Shown here: in pieces, positions 7,870-15,632 of the stretch
How the letters are laid out: every line of letters starts with the position of its first letter
Numbering within the stretch: position 1 is the stretch's first letter
NCBI RefSeq assembly: GCF_002355415.1
Contig: NZ_AP014936.1
Coordinates: 3,571,501-3,635,500, forward strand
DNA: 64,000 bases
Source of the DNA: Sulfurifustis variabilis
GTDB lineage: Bacteria; Pseudomonadota; Gammaproteobacteria; Acidiferrobacterales; Sulfurifustaceae
Direction: 5' to 3'
Notes under the pieces: generated by a model
What the model was told of the DNA's origin: nothing
What the model saw: the letters and a program-made list of their open reading frames with translations, nothing else
The model's database searches: none
Made by a program: the position numbers and the translations under genes

Positions 7870-8919
7870 TTAGTTCTTCCCACTGATACGCTTTTCGACG
7901 TACTTAATGTCGAAATCGAGGACACGGGCGGCGAGCTTGTCGATCAAACCGGGTTTCTTAACCTTGTCGCCGTCCCCATCGTCGTCTTCGTCGTCTTCCT
8001 TGTCGACATCGCCATGCTCTCTCTTGAGCACATGGCGGAGGTCTTTGAGGTGGTCCTTCAACGCCTTGGTGTTATTGATTTTGGCGGCATCGATGGCGGC
8101 TTGTAGGCCACGATCGAGTTGGGAGGCAAAGACGGGATCGACCAGTTTCATAGAAACCAAATCTTGGTTTACGTGCTTTTGTAGGCCGGTCAAAGTGAGG
8201 GCCGGATCGAAGGGCTGGCCGACGGGGATTTTGGGGACGGCAGCGAAACGAGGAATGTGGTTGTTCTTTTCGATTTCCTCCATTTGGTCACCTACCACAC
8301 CGACCGGATAATGGCCGAGCCATTCCGTTGTTGGCGCGGCACCCGAGATTTTCACAAGGGCAATACCCGGTAAATCTGAGCTTTCCAAAGAAAGACCCGC
8401 TAGGCTTTTCCCGGGCGCGAGTCCGCTCAAATATTCTCCACCGAAGTAGGTCCAAGAAAGAATCAAGTTAGGCCCCTGAGAAGGGGGCTGTGGAATTGCG
8501 TGGGCCTCCCAGCGTTGAGGGGCTTCTAGGCTACCGGGCGTCACGTTGCTGACCAGAGTGATGAGCTGATCTATGTTTTGTTTGCTTCCGACTCCATTCT
8601 TAACCTTGTAACTGTAGCGAATCCCATTGCTGTCTCTACTGTCCTTGAATTTGGACTTCAACGTAGAGTCAATTTTGGTGGCGGGGACGAAAATGACCTC
8701 GGCAAAAAACCCTTGACTGCCTTTGTAGGTAACCGTGTAATCGCCCGTCTCCGGGTTCAATACCACCCCTTCCTGCCAATCGCGGTATACATGGTCGATG
8801 TACTTGCCCGTGAGCGGATCACGGACGGTTCCTTCGCCTTGTTCTGCCCGGGCGTTGTTCACGCACATCGCAAGCGACAACCCGACGCTGAAAATTCCAA
8901 AAATCTTGTTCAAGGACAT
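7870..8919 (-). CDS. Secreted protein of unknown function with Asp/Glu-rich tail
   Basis: I do not recognise a family. The 349-residue protein has a signal peptide (IFGIFSVGLSLAMCVNNARA, cleavage about residue 25), a beta-rich body (LNPETGDYTVTYKGSQGFFA), and a helical C-terminal part with an acidic run of about ten residues (DVDKEDDEDDDGDGD, about residue 304) that could bind Ca2+. GGAGGG lies eight bases before the ATG. Its start overlaps by 10 bp the stop of the frame that seems to continue the upstream broken gene (8910), so the two look like a coupled operon. The DNA is visibly AT-richer than the surrounding genes, suggesting transfer. A degenerate paralogue tail follows directly. Confidence 0.75.
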   Translation of the reverse strand: MSLNKIFGIFSVGLSLAMCVNNARAEQGEGTVRDPLTGKYIDHVYRDWQEGVVLNPETGDYTVTYKGSQGFFAEVIFVPATKIDSTLKSKFKDSRDSNGIRYSYKVKNGVGSKQNIDQLITLVSNVTPGSLEAPQRWEAHAIPQPPSQGPNLILSWTYFGGEYLSGLAPGKSLAGLSLESSDLPGIALVKISGAAPTTEWLGHYPVGVVGDQMEEIEKNNHIPRFAAVPKIPVGQPFDPALTLTGLQKHVNQDLVSMKLVDPVFASQLDRGLQAAIDAAKINNTKALKDHLKDLRHVLKREHGDVDKEDDEDDDGDGDKVKKPGLIDKLAARVLDFDIKYVEKRISGKN

Positions 8920-9668
8920 TGTGGTATCCCTCCCATCAGACGGACGTGGTAGTGACGTAAGTCGTATCTCGTGTTTCCATTTTTATCCCACGGGATTTCG
9001 AATTTCGCAAACGCTCCCACTATTCCTGCTAACCGTTCAAACTCCACCCGAACGCTCAGTATTGATGGAATCGCCCCCAACGCATCATCGGGGTATCGCC
9101 TATCGGCACAAAGTACTGAGAGTTTCCTAACGGCAAGAGATTTTTCACTCCCACCCAAACCTGCTTCGGCCCCTCCTGTGTGCAGTTCTTGCCGTCGGTG
9201 CACTCGGCTTTGATGGTGTGATCGCCGGCGAGGGCCGGGGCCTTGAACGTGAAGTGAACGCCGCTCGAGCCGGTGTTGCCGGTCAGGATCTTGCCGCTCT
9301 GCGTCACTGTTCCCGTGCTCGGGCTTACGGGGGCGAGCGTGCCCATGTGCTGGGTATGGCGCACCGCATCATCGTGCTCATGTCCGCCGCTTCTGGGCGT
9401 GACGTCGACCTCGATTTTGAGAGGCACATTGGGGACAAGTTGGTCATTCTGGTCGTACACACGCGCGATCACCGTCGACGTGTTTCCCGGCTCGACCGAG
9501 GAGAGCACGTCCGGTGACTCCGGGCTCTGCGCCCCCGCGGTAAGCCGGATGCGGAATTGCTGGTCAATGCAGCGGACCATCGTACAGTAGCCCGGGTAGG
9601 CATAAAGGGGCGTGTCTTCGCCGGTTTCGGGATTACGGCAGAACGGGGTCAGCCTGAGCTGGCCCGCC
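8910..9668 (-). pseudogene. 3' part of an Ig-like (Big-1 type) secreted protein gene, IS- and frameshift-disrupted
   Basis: From the IS edge an open frame reads LTPFCRNPETGED and continues into a bacterial Ig-like stretch (SVEPGNTSTVIARVYDQNDQ, LVPNVPLKIEVDVTPRSGG), ending at a stop at 9056. Just before that stop a neighbouring frame opens and runs about 60 codons (ERLAGIVGAFAKFEIPWDKN) to a stop at 8910 that overlaps the next gene's start by 10 bp. This overlap is typical of an operon joint, so a frameshift around 9070-9100 is likely. Upstream it has no start of its own; its N-terminal part is probably the fragment at 10922-11287 beyond the IS. An ATG at 9580 gives a 174-codon frame but no signal peptide. 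Confidence 0.6.
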
Positions 9669-9685
9669 TTCCCCGGACACGTTAG

Positions 9686-10549
9686 TTAAGCATCCACCCA
9701 TTCTCGCTCGACTGCCTCTGGCGTGCGATAGCCGAGCGATTGGTGGATGCGCCTTCGGTTGTAGAAGAGCTCGATGTAATCGAAGATCGCCGCCCGCGCG
9801 TGGTCCCGCGTCGGGAAGTCGCAGTGGTGGACGAGCTCGTTCTTGAGGTTGGAGAAGAAGCTCTCCGCCACCGCGTTGTCGTAGGCGCTCTTGCGTCCGC
9901 TCATGCTGCGACGGATGCCCCGGGCATGCAGTTGCTCGAGGTAGGCGCGCGCGGAGTACGGCGAGCCGCGGTCGGTGTGGTGGATGAGCCCGGGCCGCGG
10001 CTTTCGTTGATCGAGCGCCATGGCGAGCGCCGCCTGGCCCAAGGCCTGACTGGGCTGGGTGTCCATGGCCCAGCCGACGACGCGACGCGAGTAAAGATCA
10101 AGGAGCACCGCCAGGTGCAGGAAGCCCTCGCGCGTGCGGACGAACGTCATGTCGCCCACCCAGACGGCATTGGGCACGGGGGCGTTGAAGCGCCGCTCCA
10201 GCAGGTCCGGAGCCGCCTGCGGGGTGCGGTGGTGCTCGGTGATGACCCGGAAGCGCCGTTTGCGTTTGGCCTCGATCCCCGCCGCTTGGCGCAGGCGTGC
10301 CACGCGGTGCTTGCCGCAGGCGATACCCCGTTCCTTGAGCGCGAACCAGGTCTTGAGCGCCCCATAGGCTTCCCGGTGCTCCTGGTGCACCCGGCGGATC
10401 TCGGCCAGGAGAGCGAGATTCGCTCGTGCCCGAGGGCTCGGGCCGCGGTGGCGCCACTCGTAAAAGCCGCTGCGCGAGACCTTAAGGGCCCGGCACATCG
10501 CGGCCACCCGGAACTCCCGGGCATGGTCTTCCATAAACGCGTACTTCAC
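9686..10549 (-). CDS. IS3-family transposase OrfB (DDE catalytic subunit)
   Basis: A 287-residue integrase-fold transposase. An HTH_21-like region (HREAYGALKTWFALKERGIA, about residue 58) precedes the catalytic core. The DDE residues are in VWVGDMTF (D about 132), LIHHTDRGSPY (D about 192) and DNAVAESFFSNLKNE (E about 228), followed by the RRRIHQSLGYRTPEAVE signature. The independent start would be GTG at 10549 overlapping the orfA stop as GTGA. The product is normally made as an OrfAB fusion by -1 frameshifting in orfA. All catalytic residues are present, so the element may still be active. Confidence 0.95.
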   Translation of the reverse strand: MKYAFMEDHAREFRVAAMCRALKVSRSGFYEWRHRGPSPRARANLALLAEIRRVHQEHREAYGALKTWFALKERGIACGKHRVARLRQAAGIEAKRKRRFRVITEHHRTPQAAPDLLERRFNAPVPNAVWVGDMTFVRTREGFLHLAVLLDLYSRRVVGWAMDTQPSQALGQAALAMALDQRKPRPGLIHHTDRGSPYSARAYLEQLHARGIRRSMSGRKSAYDNAVAESFFSNLKNELVHHCDFPTRDHARAAIFDYIELFYNRRRIHQSLGYRTPEAVEREWVDA

Positions 10550-10875
10550 GGCAGGTCCTTCGCAAAGTACGCGGCTGCCTTTTTTAAAATGTCACGCTCC
10601 TCGGTCAGGCGCTTCAGTTCTTGCTCGAGGCGCTCGATCTCGCTCGCCTGATCGAGTAGAGGCCGGCCTGGACCGCGGAAGGCGTTATCGCCGCCCTTCT
10701 GCCTAAGCTGCTCCTGCCACTTGTAGAGCTGGTTGCGCTGGATGCCGAGCTCGAGGGCGAGCTGCGCCGCCGGCTTTTGGCCGAGCTCTAAAAGGCGTAC
10801 GGCCTCGAGCTTGAACTCCTTCGGGAAGCGGTTGCGCTTGCGTTCGGGGTTGAGCTTCTTATTGTGTTTTTCCAA
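10546..10875 (-). CDS. IS3-family transposase OrfA (DNA-binding subunit)
   Basis: A 109-residue protein with a helix-turn-helix (FKLEAVRLLELGQKPAAQLA then LELGIQRNQLYKWQ) and a C-terminal leucine-zipper-like helix (EIERLEQELKRLTEERDILK). Near its end the message contains the slippery heptamer A AAA AAG (plus-strand 10579-10585) in the correct phase. After a -1 slip the frame stays open into orfB, giving the OrfAB fusion transposase. RBS-like AGGAGGTGTCAG precedes the ATG. Confidence 0.93.
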   Translation of the reverse strand: MEKHNKKLNPERKRNRFPKEFKLEAVRLLELGQKPAAQLALELGIQRNQLYKWQEQLRQKGGDNAFRGPGRPLLDQASEIERLEQELKRLTEERDILKKAAAYFAKDLP

Positions 10876-10921
10876 CTGACACCTCCTCGGGTATTGTCTA
10901 CCTTCAAAGGTGTCCGGGGAA

Positions 10922-11287
10922 TCAGGGGCAGTTCAGCCGGAGATAGTCGTAACATCCTCCGGATACCACACCGTTCCTGATCTGGGATGGATAGGCACAC
11001 ACCGGGGAACCATAGGGATCGACTGCCACGACGGCCCCGGGAGCGTAGTTCGGCCGGTTCGCACAGATCTCGGCCTGCGAGAGCTGGAGGGAGGCGGTCC
11101 TCCAATCATAAGTCCCCCCACCGCAGCTGCTCCCGCTGGTCGCCCAACCGTAGCTCGTCGGATACCGAACGATTTCGATGCGTTCGCAATCGGCGAAACT
11201 GCTCTGGGCTGCAAACAAAAGAAGCGGTAGTAGGGAACAAATCGTCCATTTGCGCCACGCTTCAAGCTTTTTTCTGCCCCTGCGCAT
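10922..11287 (-). pseudogene. 5' part of the IS-interrupted secreted protein gene
   Basis: A 121-codon frame starts after a strong RBS (GGGGAGGGG). Its signal peptide is WTICSLLPLLLFAAQSSFA (cleavage about residue 33), then a Cys-containing region (SSCGGGTYDWRTASLQLSQA, YGSPVCAYPSQIRNGVVSGG) ending LRLNCP. The stop codon TGA lies directly against the IS end and may be supplied by the element tip. Joined to the sequence on the other side, the frame would run on as ...LNC-PGKAGQLRLTPFC, which suggests one gene split by the IS, though the exact junction cannot be fixed by eye. Function unknown. Confidence 0.6.
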
Positions 11288-11698
11288 AACCCCTCCCCAC
11301 TTTGTTGTTTTCAGTCAATTCGAACTGCGGATCGAAGACCATCTTTCGGCGTCTCGATGGCGGGAATCGCGAGCACACTGACTTCGTTGTACGGCCCGGC
11401 CGCACCTATACCGGGCATGCGGCGGCATCGCATGCGCGACTGTCACGGCCTCCCGCACTCGACTGCTGATAGCGCTCCTTGGCCCGCGAAGTCGCCTCAG
11501 ACTCCCGGCGGGGTGTGCAAGAGGGATGCCGGCTGGCCGGGCTCGTGAGATTGTCGAGTCGGAACAAAGGGCTGACGCGACCGAGTCTCGTCGGCGCGGC
11601 AATCGAAAGGGTCGCTGCTCGTCACCCGCATGACGAAGCGGGTCGCATGCGGACGGGTAACCGAGATCGATTCTAGGCGCCGGAATCAGCGCGCGAGT
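11288..11698. other. Gap between island gene and pilU
   Basis: I see no credible gene, RNA or terminator in these 411 bases. It should hold the promoter of the island gene starting at 11287. A TTGACT lies on the minus strand at 11313-11318, but no matching -10 is evident at the right distance. Confidence 0.4.
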
Positions 11699-12814
11699 CT
11701 ACTTGTACGTCACGTTCCGAAGCGTGTCGCCCAGCTCGCGGTTCTTGGAGTCCTTGCTCTCGAGCTTGATGCGCAGGCGCACGTCGTTGACCGAGTCGGC
11801 GTTGCGCAGGGCGTCGTCGTAGGAGATGAGGTCGGCCTCGAAGAGGGTGAACAGCGACTGGTCGAACGTCTGCATGCCCGCCTCGGGCGACTTCGCCATG
11901 AGGTCCTTCAGGCCCGGGATGTTGCCTTCCATGATCATGTCGGACACGAGCGGAGTGTTGATGAGTACCTCGACCGCCGGCACGCGGCCCTTGCCGCTCT
12001 TCGTGGGGATCAGGCGCTGCGAGATGATCGCCTTGAGGTTGAGCGCGAGGTCCATGAGCAGCTGGTTGCGCTTCTCCTCGGGAAAGAAGTTGATGATGCG
12101 GTCCAGGGCCTGGTTCGCGTTGTTCGCGTGCAGGGTCGACATGCACAGGTGACCGGTCTCCGCGAACTGCACGCCGAGGTCCATGGCCTCGCGCGAGCGG
12201 ATCTCGCCGATCAGGATCACGTCGGGCGCCTGGCGCATCGCGTTCTTGAGCGCCACCTCGTAGGACTCGGTGTCCACCCCCACCTCGCGCTGCGTGATGA
12301 TGCAGTTCTTGTGCTGGTGCACGTACTCGATCGGGTCCTCGACCGTGAGGATGTGGCCGTAGCTGTACTCGTTGCGGTAGCCGATCATCGCCGCGAGCGA
12401 GGTCGATTTGCCCGAGCCCGTGCCGCCGACGAAGAGCACGAGACCGCGCTTCGTGAGCGCCACGTCGGCCAGCACCTTGGGCAGGTTCAGGTCGTCGAAG
12501 CGCGGGATGTCGGTGTTGATCGTGCGCAGCACCATGCCGACGCGCTGCTGCTGCATGAAGACGTTGACGCGAAAGCGTCCGATCTCCTGGGGCGCGATCG
12601 CGAAGTTGCACTCGCTGTGCTCCTCGAACTGCCGGCGCTGCTCCTCGTTCATGATGCCGTAGGCGAACGCGCGCGACTGCTCCGGCGTGAGCGCCTGCTT
12701 GGTCACGGGCATGAGCTTGCCGTCGACCTTCATCGACGGCGGCACGCCGGCCGTGATGAAGAGGTCCGAGCCCCTCTTGTGCTTCATGAGCTTGAGGAGA
12801 TCGGCGAAGTTCAT
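11699..12814 (-). CDS. pilU: Type IV pilus retraction ATPase PilU
   Basis: A 371-residue PilT-like ATPase that assists PilT in pilus retraction. The PilU-type N-terminus (MNFADLLKLMKHKRGSDLFI), Walker A GGTGSGKS (130-137), Asp box LTVEDPIEYVHQHKN, Walker B VILIGEIRS and His box TGHLCMSTLHANNA are all present. The replacement of GPTGSGKS by GGTGSGKS separates it from PilT. The ATG at 12814 overlaps the pilT stop as ATGA; the longer frame upstream is spurious. The last 54 codons are duplicated 4.2 kb away at 7483-7644. Confidence 0.96.
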   Translation of the reverse strand: MNFADLLKLMKHKRGSDLFITAGVPPSMKVDGKLMPVTKQALTPEQSRAFAYGIMNEEQRRQFEEHSECNFAIAPQEIGRFRVNVFMQQQRVGMVLRTINTDIPRFDDLNLPKVLADVALTKRGLVLFVGGTGSGKSTSLAAMIGYRNEYSYGHILTVEDPIEYVHQHKNCIITQREVGVDTESYEVALKNAMRQAPDVILIGEIRSREAMDLGVQFAETGHLCMSTLHANNANQALDRIINFFPEEKRNQLLMDLALNLKAIISQRLIPTKSGKGRVPAVEVLINTPLVSDMIMEGNIPGLKDLMAKSPEAGMQTFDQSLFTLFEADLISYDDALRNADSVNDVRLRIKLESKDSKNRELGDTLRNVTYK

Positions 12815-13905
12815 GCCGGCTTCGCCCCCGCGGCGGCGCCGCCGGCCTTGGCGCCCGCCATCGCGCTGGCGCCGAAGGACTCCTTGTTGACCGCCATCGT
12901 GCGCGCGTCGTCGACGTGCACCTGGCGCGTGCGCACCAGCTCCTGCAGGCACTGGTCGAGCGTCTGCATGCCGAACTGCTGGCCGGTCTGGATCGACGAG
13001 TACATCTGCGCGATCTTGCCCTCGCGGATCAGGTTCCGGATCGCCGGCGTGCCGATCATGATCTCGTGCGCCGCAACGCGCCCGCCGCCGACCTTCTTGA
13101 GCAGCGTCTGGGAGATGACGGCGCGCAGGCTCTCCGAGAGCATCGCGCGCACCATGTCCTTCTCGGCCGCCGGGAACACGTCGATGATACGGTCGATGGT
13201 CTTCGCCGCCGACGACGTGTGCAGGGTGCCGAAGACGAGGTGGCCCGTCTCGGCCGCGGTGAGCGCGAGCCGGATGGTCTCGAGATCGCGCATTTCGCCG
13301 ACCAGGATGCTGTCCGGGTCCTCGCGCAACGAGGCGCGCAGCGCGTTGTTGAAGCCGAGCGTGTCCCGCCCGACCTCGCGCTGGTTGATGAGGCAGTTCT
13401 TGCTCGTGTGCACGAACTCGATCGGGTCCTCGATCGTGAGGATGTGCTCGTGCTCGGTCTCGTTGATGTGGTTGATCATCGCCGCGAGCGTGGTCGACTT
13501 GCCCGAGCCCGTCGGCCCCGTCACGAGCACGAGCCCGCGCGGCTGGTCGCAGATCTTCTTGAAGATCTCGGGGGCATTGAGCTGCTCGAGGGTCAGCACC
13601 TTCGAAGGAATCGTCCGGAACACGGCCCCGGGTCCGCGCTGCTGGTTGAAGGCGTTGACGCGGAAGCGCGCGATCCCCGGCAGCTCGAAGGAGAAGTCGC
13701 ATTCGAGGAATTCCTCGAAGTCCTTCTGCTGCTTGTCCGACATGATGTCGTACACCATGTTGTGGACGGTCCGGTCGTCCAGGGGATCGACGTTGATGCG
13801 CTTGATCTCCCCGTCCACGCGCAGCAGCGGCGGCAGGCCGGACGACAGATGCAGGTCCGAGGCGTTCTGTTTGAAGGCAAACGCCAGCAGTTCGGCGATA
13901 TCCAT
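12811..13905 (-). CDS. pilT: Type IV pilus retraction ATPase PilT
   Basis: A 364-residue hexameric motor that depolymerises type IV pili for twitching and DNA uptake. Walker A GPTGSGKS (130-137), Asp box LTIEDPIEFVHTSKN, Walker B SILVGEMRD, His box TGHLVFGTLHTSSA and the PilT-specific AIRNLIREGK motif are seen. The C-terminus ends in an Ala/Gly/Lys-rich tail (about residues 345-364), longer than usual. It forms a two-gene unit with pilU and is divergent from proC across 133 bp, the common gammaproteobacterial pilT neighbourhood. Confidence 0.97.
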   Translation of the reverse strand: MDIAELLAFAFKQNASDLHLSSGLPPLLRVDGEIKRINVDPLDDRTVHNMVYDIMSDKQQKDFEEFLECDFSFELPGIARFRVNAFNQQRGPGAVFRTIPSKVLTLEQLNAPEIFKKICDQPRGLVLVTGPTGSGKSTTLAAMINHINETEHEHILTIEDPIEFVHTSKNCLINQREVGRDTLGFNNALRASLREDPDSILVGEMRDLETIRLALTAAETGHLVFGTLHTSSAAKTIDRIIDVFPAAEKDMVRAMLSESLRAVISQTLLKKVGGGRVAAHEIMIGTPAIRNLIREGKIAQMYSSIQTGQQFGMQTLDQCLQELVRTRQVHVDDARTMAVNKESFGASAMAGAKAGGAAAGAKPA

Positions 13906-14038
13906 GGGCTCCCGGCGGCGTGGCTCTGTTTCAGGAAGGCACTGCTTTCTCGCTTAATTTCTAGTCCATGACGGCAGGGTATGCAACGCGGCGCCGCTTC
14001 CGTACGTCTGCGCCCCGCTTTAAACTGGCGACCAGCCC

Positions 14039-14956
14039 ATGCCCGCCCGGAAAGCCAAGAACCGGGTCCGCGCCGTGAAGACGCCGCGCCGGACCTCGCA
14101 AAAAAAACCCGCCCGGCGTCGCACGGCGCGGCAGCCGCTCGTCGGCTTCATCGGCGCCGGCAACATGGCGCGCAGCCTCGCCGGCGGCCTGCTCAAGAAC
14201 GGCTGGGCCCGCAACCGCCTGATCCTCGCCGACCCCGATTCCGCCCAGCGGTCGGCGGTCGAGAAGGTCCTCAAGCTCAAGACCTACGCGACCAACAACG
14301 ACGTGGCCGCCCGCGCCGACATCCTGGTGCTGGCGGTGAAGCCGCAGGTGCTGCGCGCGGCGGCGCTCGAGCTCACGCAGGCGGTGCAGCGCCGGCGGCC
14401 GCTCGTGATCTCGGTCGCCGCGGGGGTACGCCTCGCCGACCTCGAGCGCTGGCTCGGGGGCGGCCTGCCCGTCGTGCGGGTGATGCCGAACACCGCGGCG
14501 TTGATCGGCTCCGGCGCGGCCGGCCTGTACGCCAACCCGCGCGTCGCGCCCGAACAGCGCAACCAGGCGGAGTCGATCCTGCGCTCGGTCGGCGTCACGG
14601 TGTGGCTGGCTGACGAATCCCTGCTCGACGTGGTGACCGCCGTTTCCGGCAGCGGACCGGCCTACTTCTTCCGCGTGATGGAGGCGCTCGAACGCGCGGC
14701 CATCGCCGGGGGGCTGGACGCGGCGACCGCCCGGCTGCTCACCCTCGAGACCGCCTTCGGGGCGGCCAAGATGGCCCTCGAGGGGGGCGAGGAGCCGGCG
14801 GTGCTGCGCGCCCGCGTCACCTCTCCCGGCGGAACGACCGAGCAGGCGCTGGGGGTCCTCGAGTCGGGCGGCATCGAGACGCTCTTTCACCAGGCGGTCA
14901 GGGCGGCGACCCGGCGCGCGCGCGAGCTCGCCGAAATGTTCGGGAAGGGCGCATGA
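14039..14956 (+). CDS. proC: Pyrroline-5-carboxylate reductase with basic N-terminal extension
   Basis: ProC reduces pyrroline-5-carboxylate to proline with NAD(P)H. The Rossmann motif VGFIGAGNMARSLAGG starts only at residue 35, after a Lys/Arg-rich extension absent from typical ProC (about 270 residues; 305 here). The family signatures VMPNTAALIGSGAAGLY, AVSGSGPAYFF and VTSPGGTTEQAL are intact. A GTG at 14075 could shorten the extension but not remove it. The stop overlaps yggT as ATGA. The yggS gene that often precedes proC is absent. Confidence 0.93.
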   Translation: MPARKAKNRVRAVKTPRRTSQKKPARRRTARQPLVGFIGAGNMARSLAGGLLKNGWARNRLILADPDSAQRSAVEKVLKLKTYATNNDVAARADILVLAVKPQVLRAAALELTQAVQRRRPLVISVAAGVRLADLERWLGGGLPVVRVMPNTAALIGSGAAGLYANPRVAPEQRNQAESILRSVGVTVWLADESLLDVVTAVSGSGPAYFFRVMEALERAAIAGGLDAATARLLTLETAFGAAKMALEGGEEPAVLRARVTSPGGTTEQALGVLESGGIETLFHQAVRAATRRARELAEMFGKGA

Positions 14957-15534
14957 GCTATTTCAGCCAGGCCGGGCTGTACCTGATCCAGGTCGTCTTC
15001 GGCTTCTACATCCTGCTGGTCCTGCTCCGGTTCCTCTTCCAGCTGGCCCGCGCCGACTTCTACAACCCGATCTCGCAGTTCATCGTCACGCTCACCCAAC
15101 CGCCGCTCGGCTTCCTGCGGCGGATCGTCCCGGGGATCGGCGGGATCGACCTCGCCTCGGTCGTGCTGCTCGTCGCGCTGCAGGCGGCCGAGCTGTGGCT
15201 GATCCACGGGCTGATCCAGGGGGTGTCGATCAACGGCGCCGGCCTGATCGTGCTCGCCGTGGCGCGGCTGCTGCAGCTCACGGTGTACGTCTATATCGTC
15301 GCCGTGCTCATCCGGGTGATCCTGTCCTGGGTCAACCCGTACGGCACGCGCCACCCGGTCGGCGAGCTGCTGAACGACCTCACCGATCCGCTGCTCGTGC
15401 CGGCGCGGCGCCTGATCCCGCCGATCTCGGGACTCGATCTTTCGCCCATCGCCGTCTTCGTCCTGCTGCAGCTCACCCTGATTCTGCTCGTCCGCCCCCT
15501 CGAGGACGCCGGCATCGCGCTCATGCTTCGCTGA
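14953..15534 (+). CDS. YggT family integral membrane protein
   Basis: A 193-residue YggT/YlmG-type protein with two homologous halves. Each half has two hydrophobic helices and a conserved loop: FYNPISQFIVTLTQPPLGFL RRIVPG in the first and YGTRHPVGELLNDLTDPLLV plus ARRLIPP in the second. In other bacteria the family is tied to cell division and turgor-related growth, but the biochemical role is unsettled. It is translationally coupled to proC, the usual arrangement. Confidence 0.92.
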   Translation: MSYFSQAGLYLIQVVFGFYILLVLLRFLFQLARADFYNPISQFIVTLTQPPLGFLRRIVPGIGGIDLASVVLLVALQAAELWLIHGLIQGVSINGAGLIVLAVARLLQLTVYVYIVAVLIRVILSWVNPYGTRHPVGELLNDLTDPLLVPARRLIPPISGLDLSPIAVFVLLQLTLILLVRPLEDAGIALMLR

Positions 15535-15632
15535 CGTCGCGCTCGCGCGTGCGTGATCTATATTTTCTGGCACGCTTTGCAGCTATGAAGCTCTAGCTTT
15601 TAATCAAGATCGGCCGTTAAACTCATGTTTCA

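Larger units (their letters stand above)
9669..10921 (-). mobile_element. IS3-family insertion sequence
   Basis: A 1.25 kb element bounded by 12-bp perfect inverted repeats, TTCCCCGGACAC at 9669-9680 and its complement at 10910-10921. It carries orfA and orfB transposase frames in the minus orientation. The right end could extend 3 bases (to a TG start at 10924), but the left end does not match there, and I find no certain target-site duplication. It sits inside an Ig-like secreted protein gene of the island. Length, paired frames and terminal repeats are all normal for IS3. Confidence 0.9.

Noticed and set aside
9660-10930. Target-site duplication of the IS
   Set aside because: No matching 3-5 bp direct repeat could be placed with confidence because the extreme ends of the two terminal repeats differ.
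7168-11698. tRNA-associated integrative element
   Set aside because: No tRNA gene or integrase is present; only the pilU end is duplicated.
11630-13957. 775-codon plus-strand open frame opposite pilT/pilU
   Set aside because: It is antisense to two fully recognisable ATPase genes; long antisense frames are expected at this GC content and the translation has no domain character.
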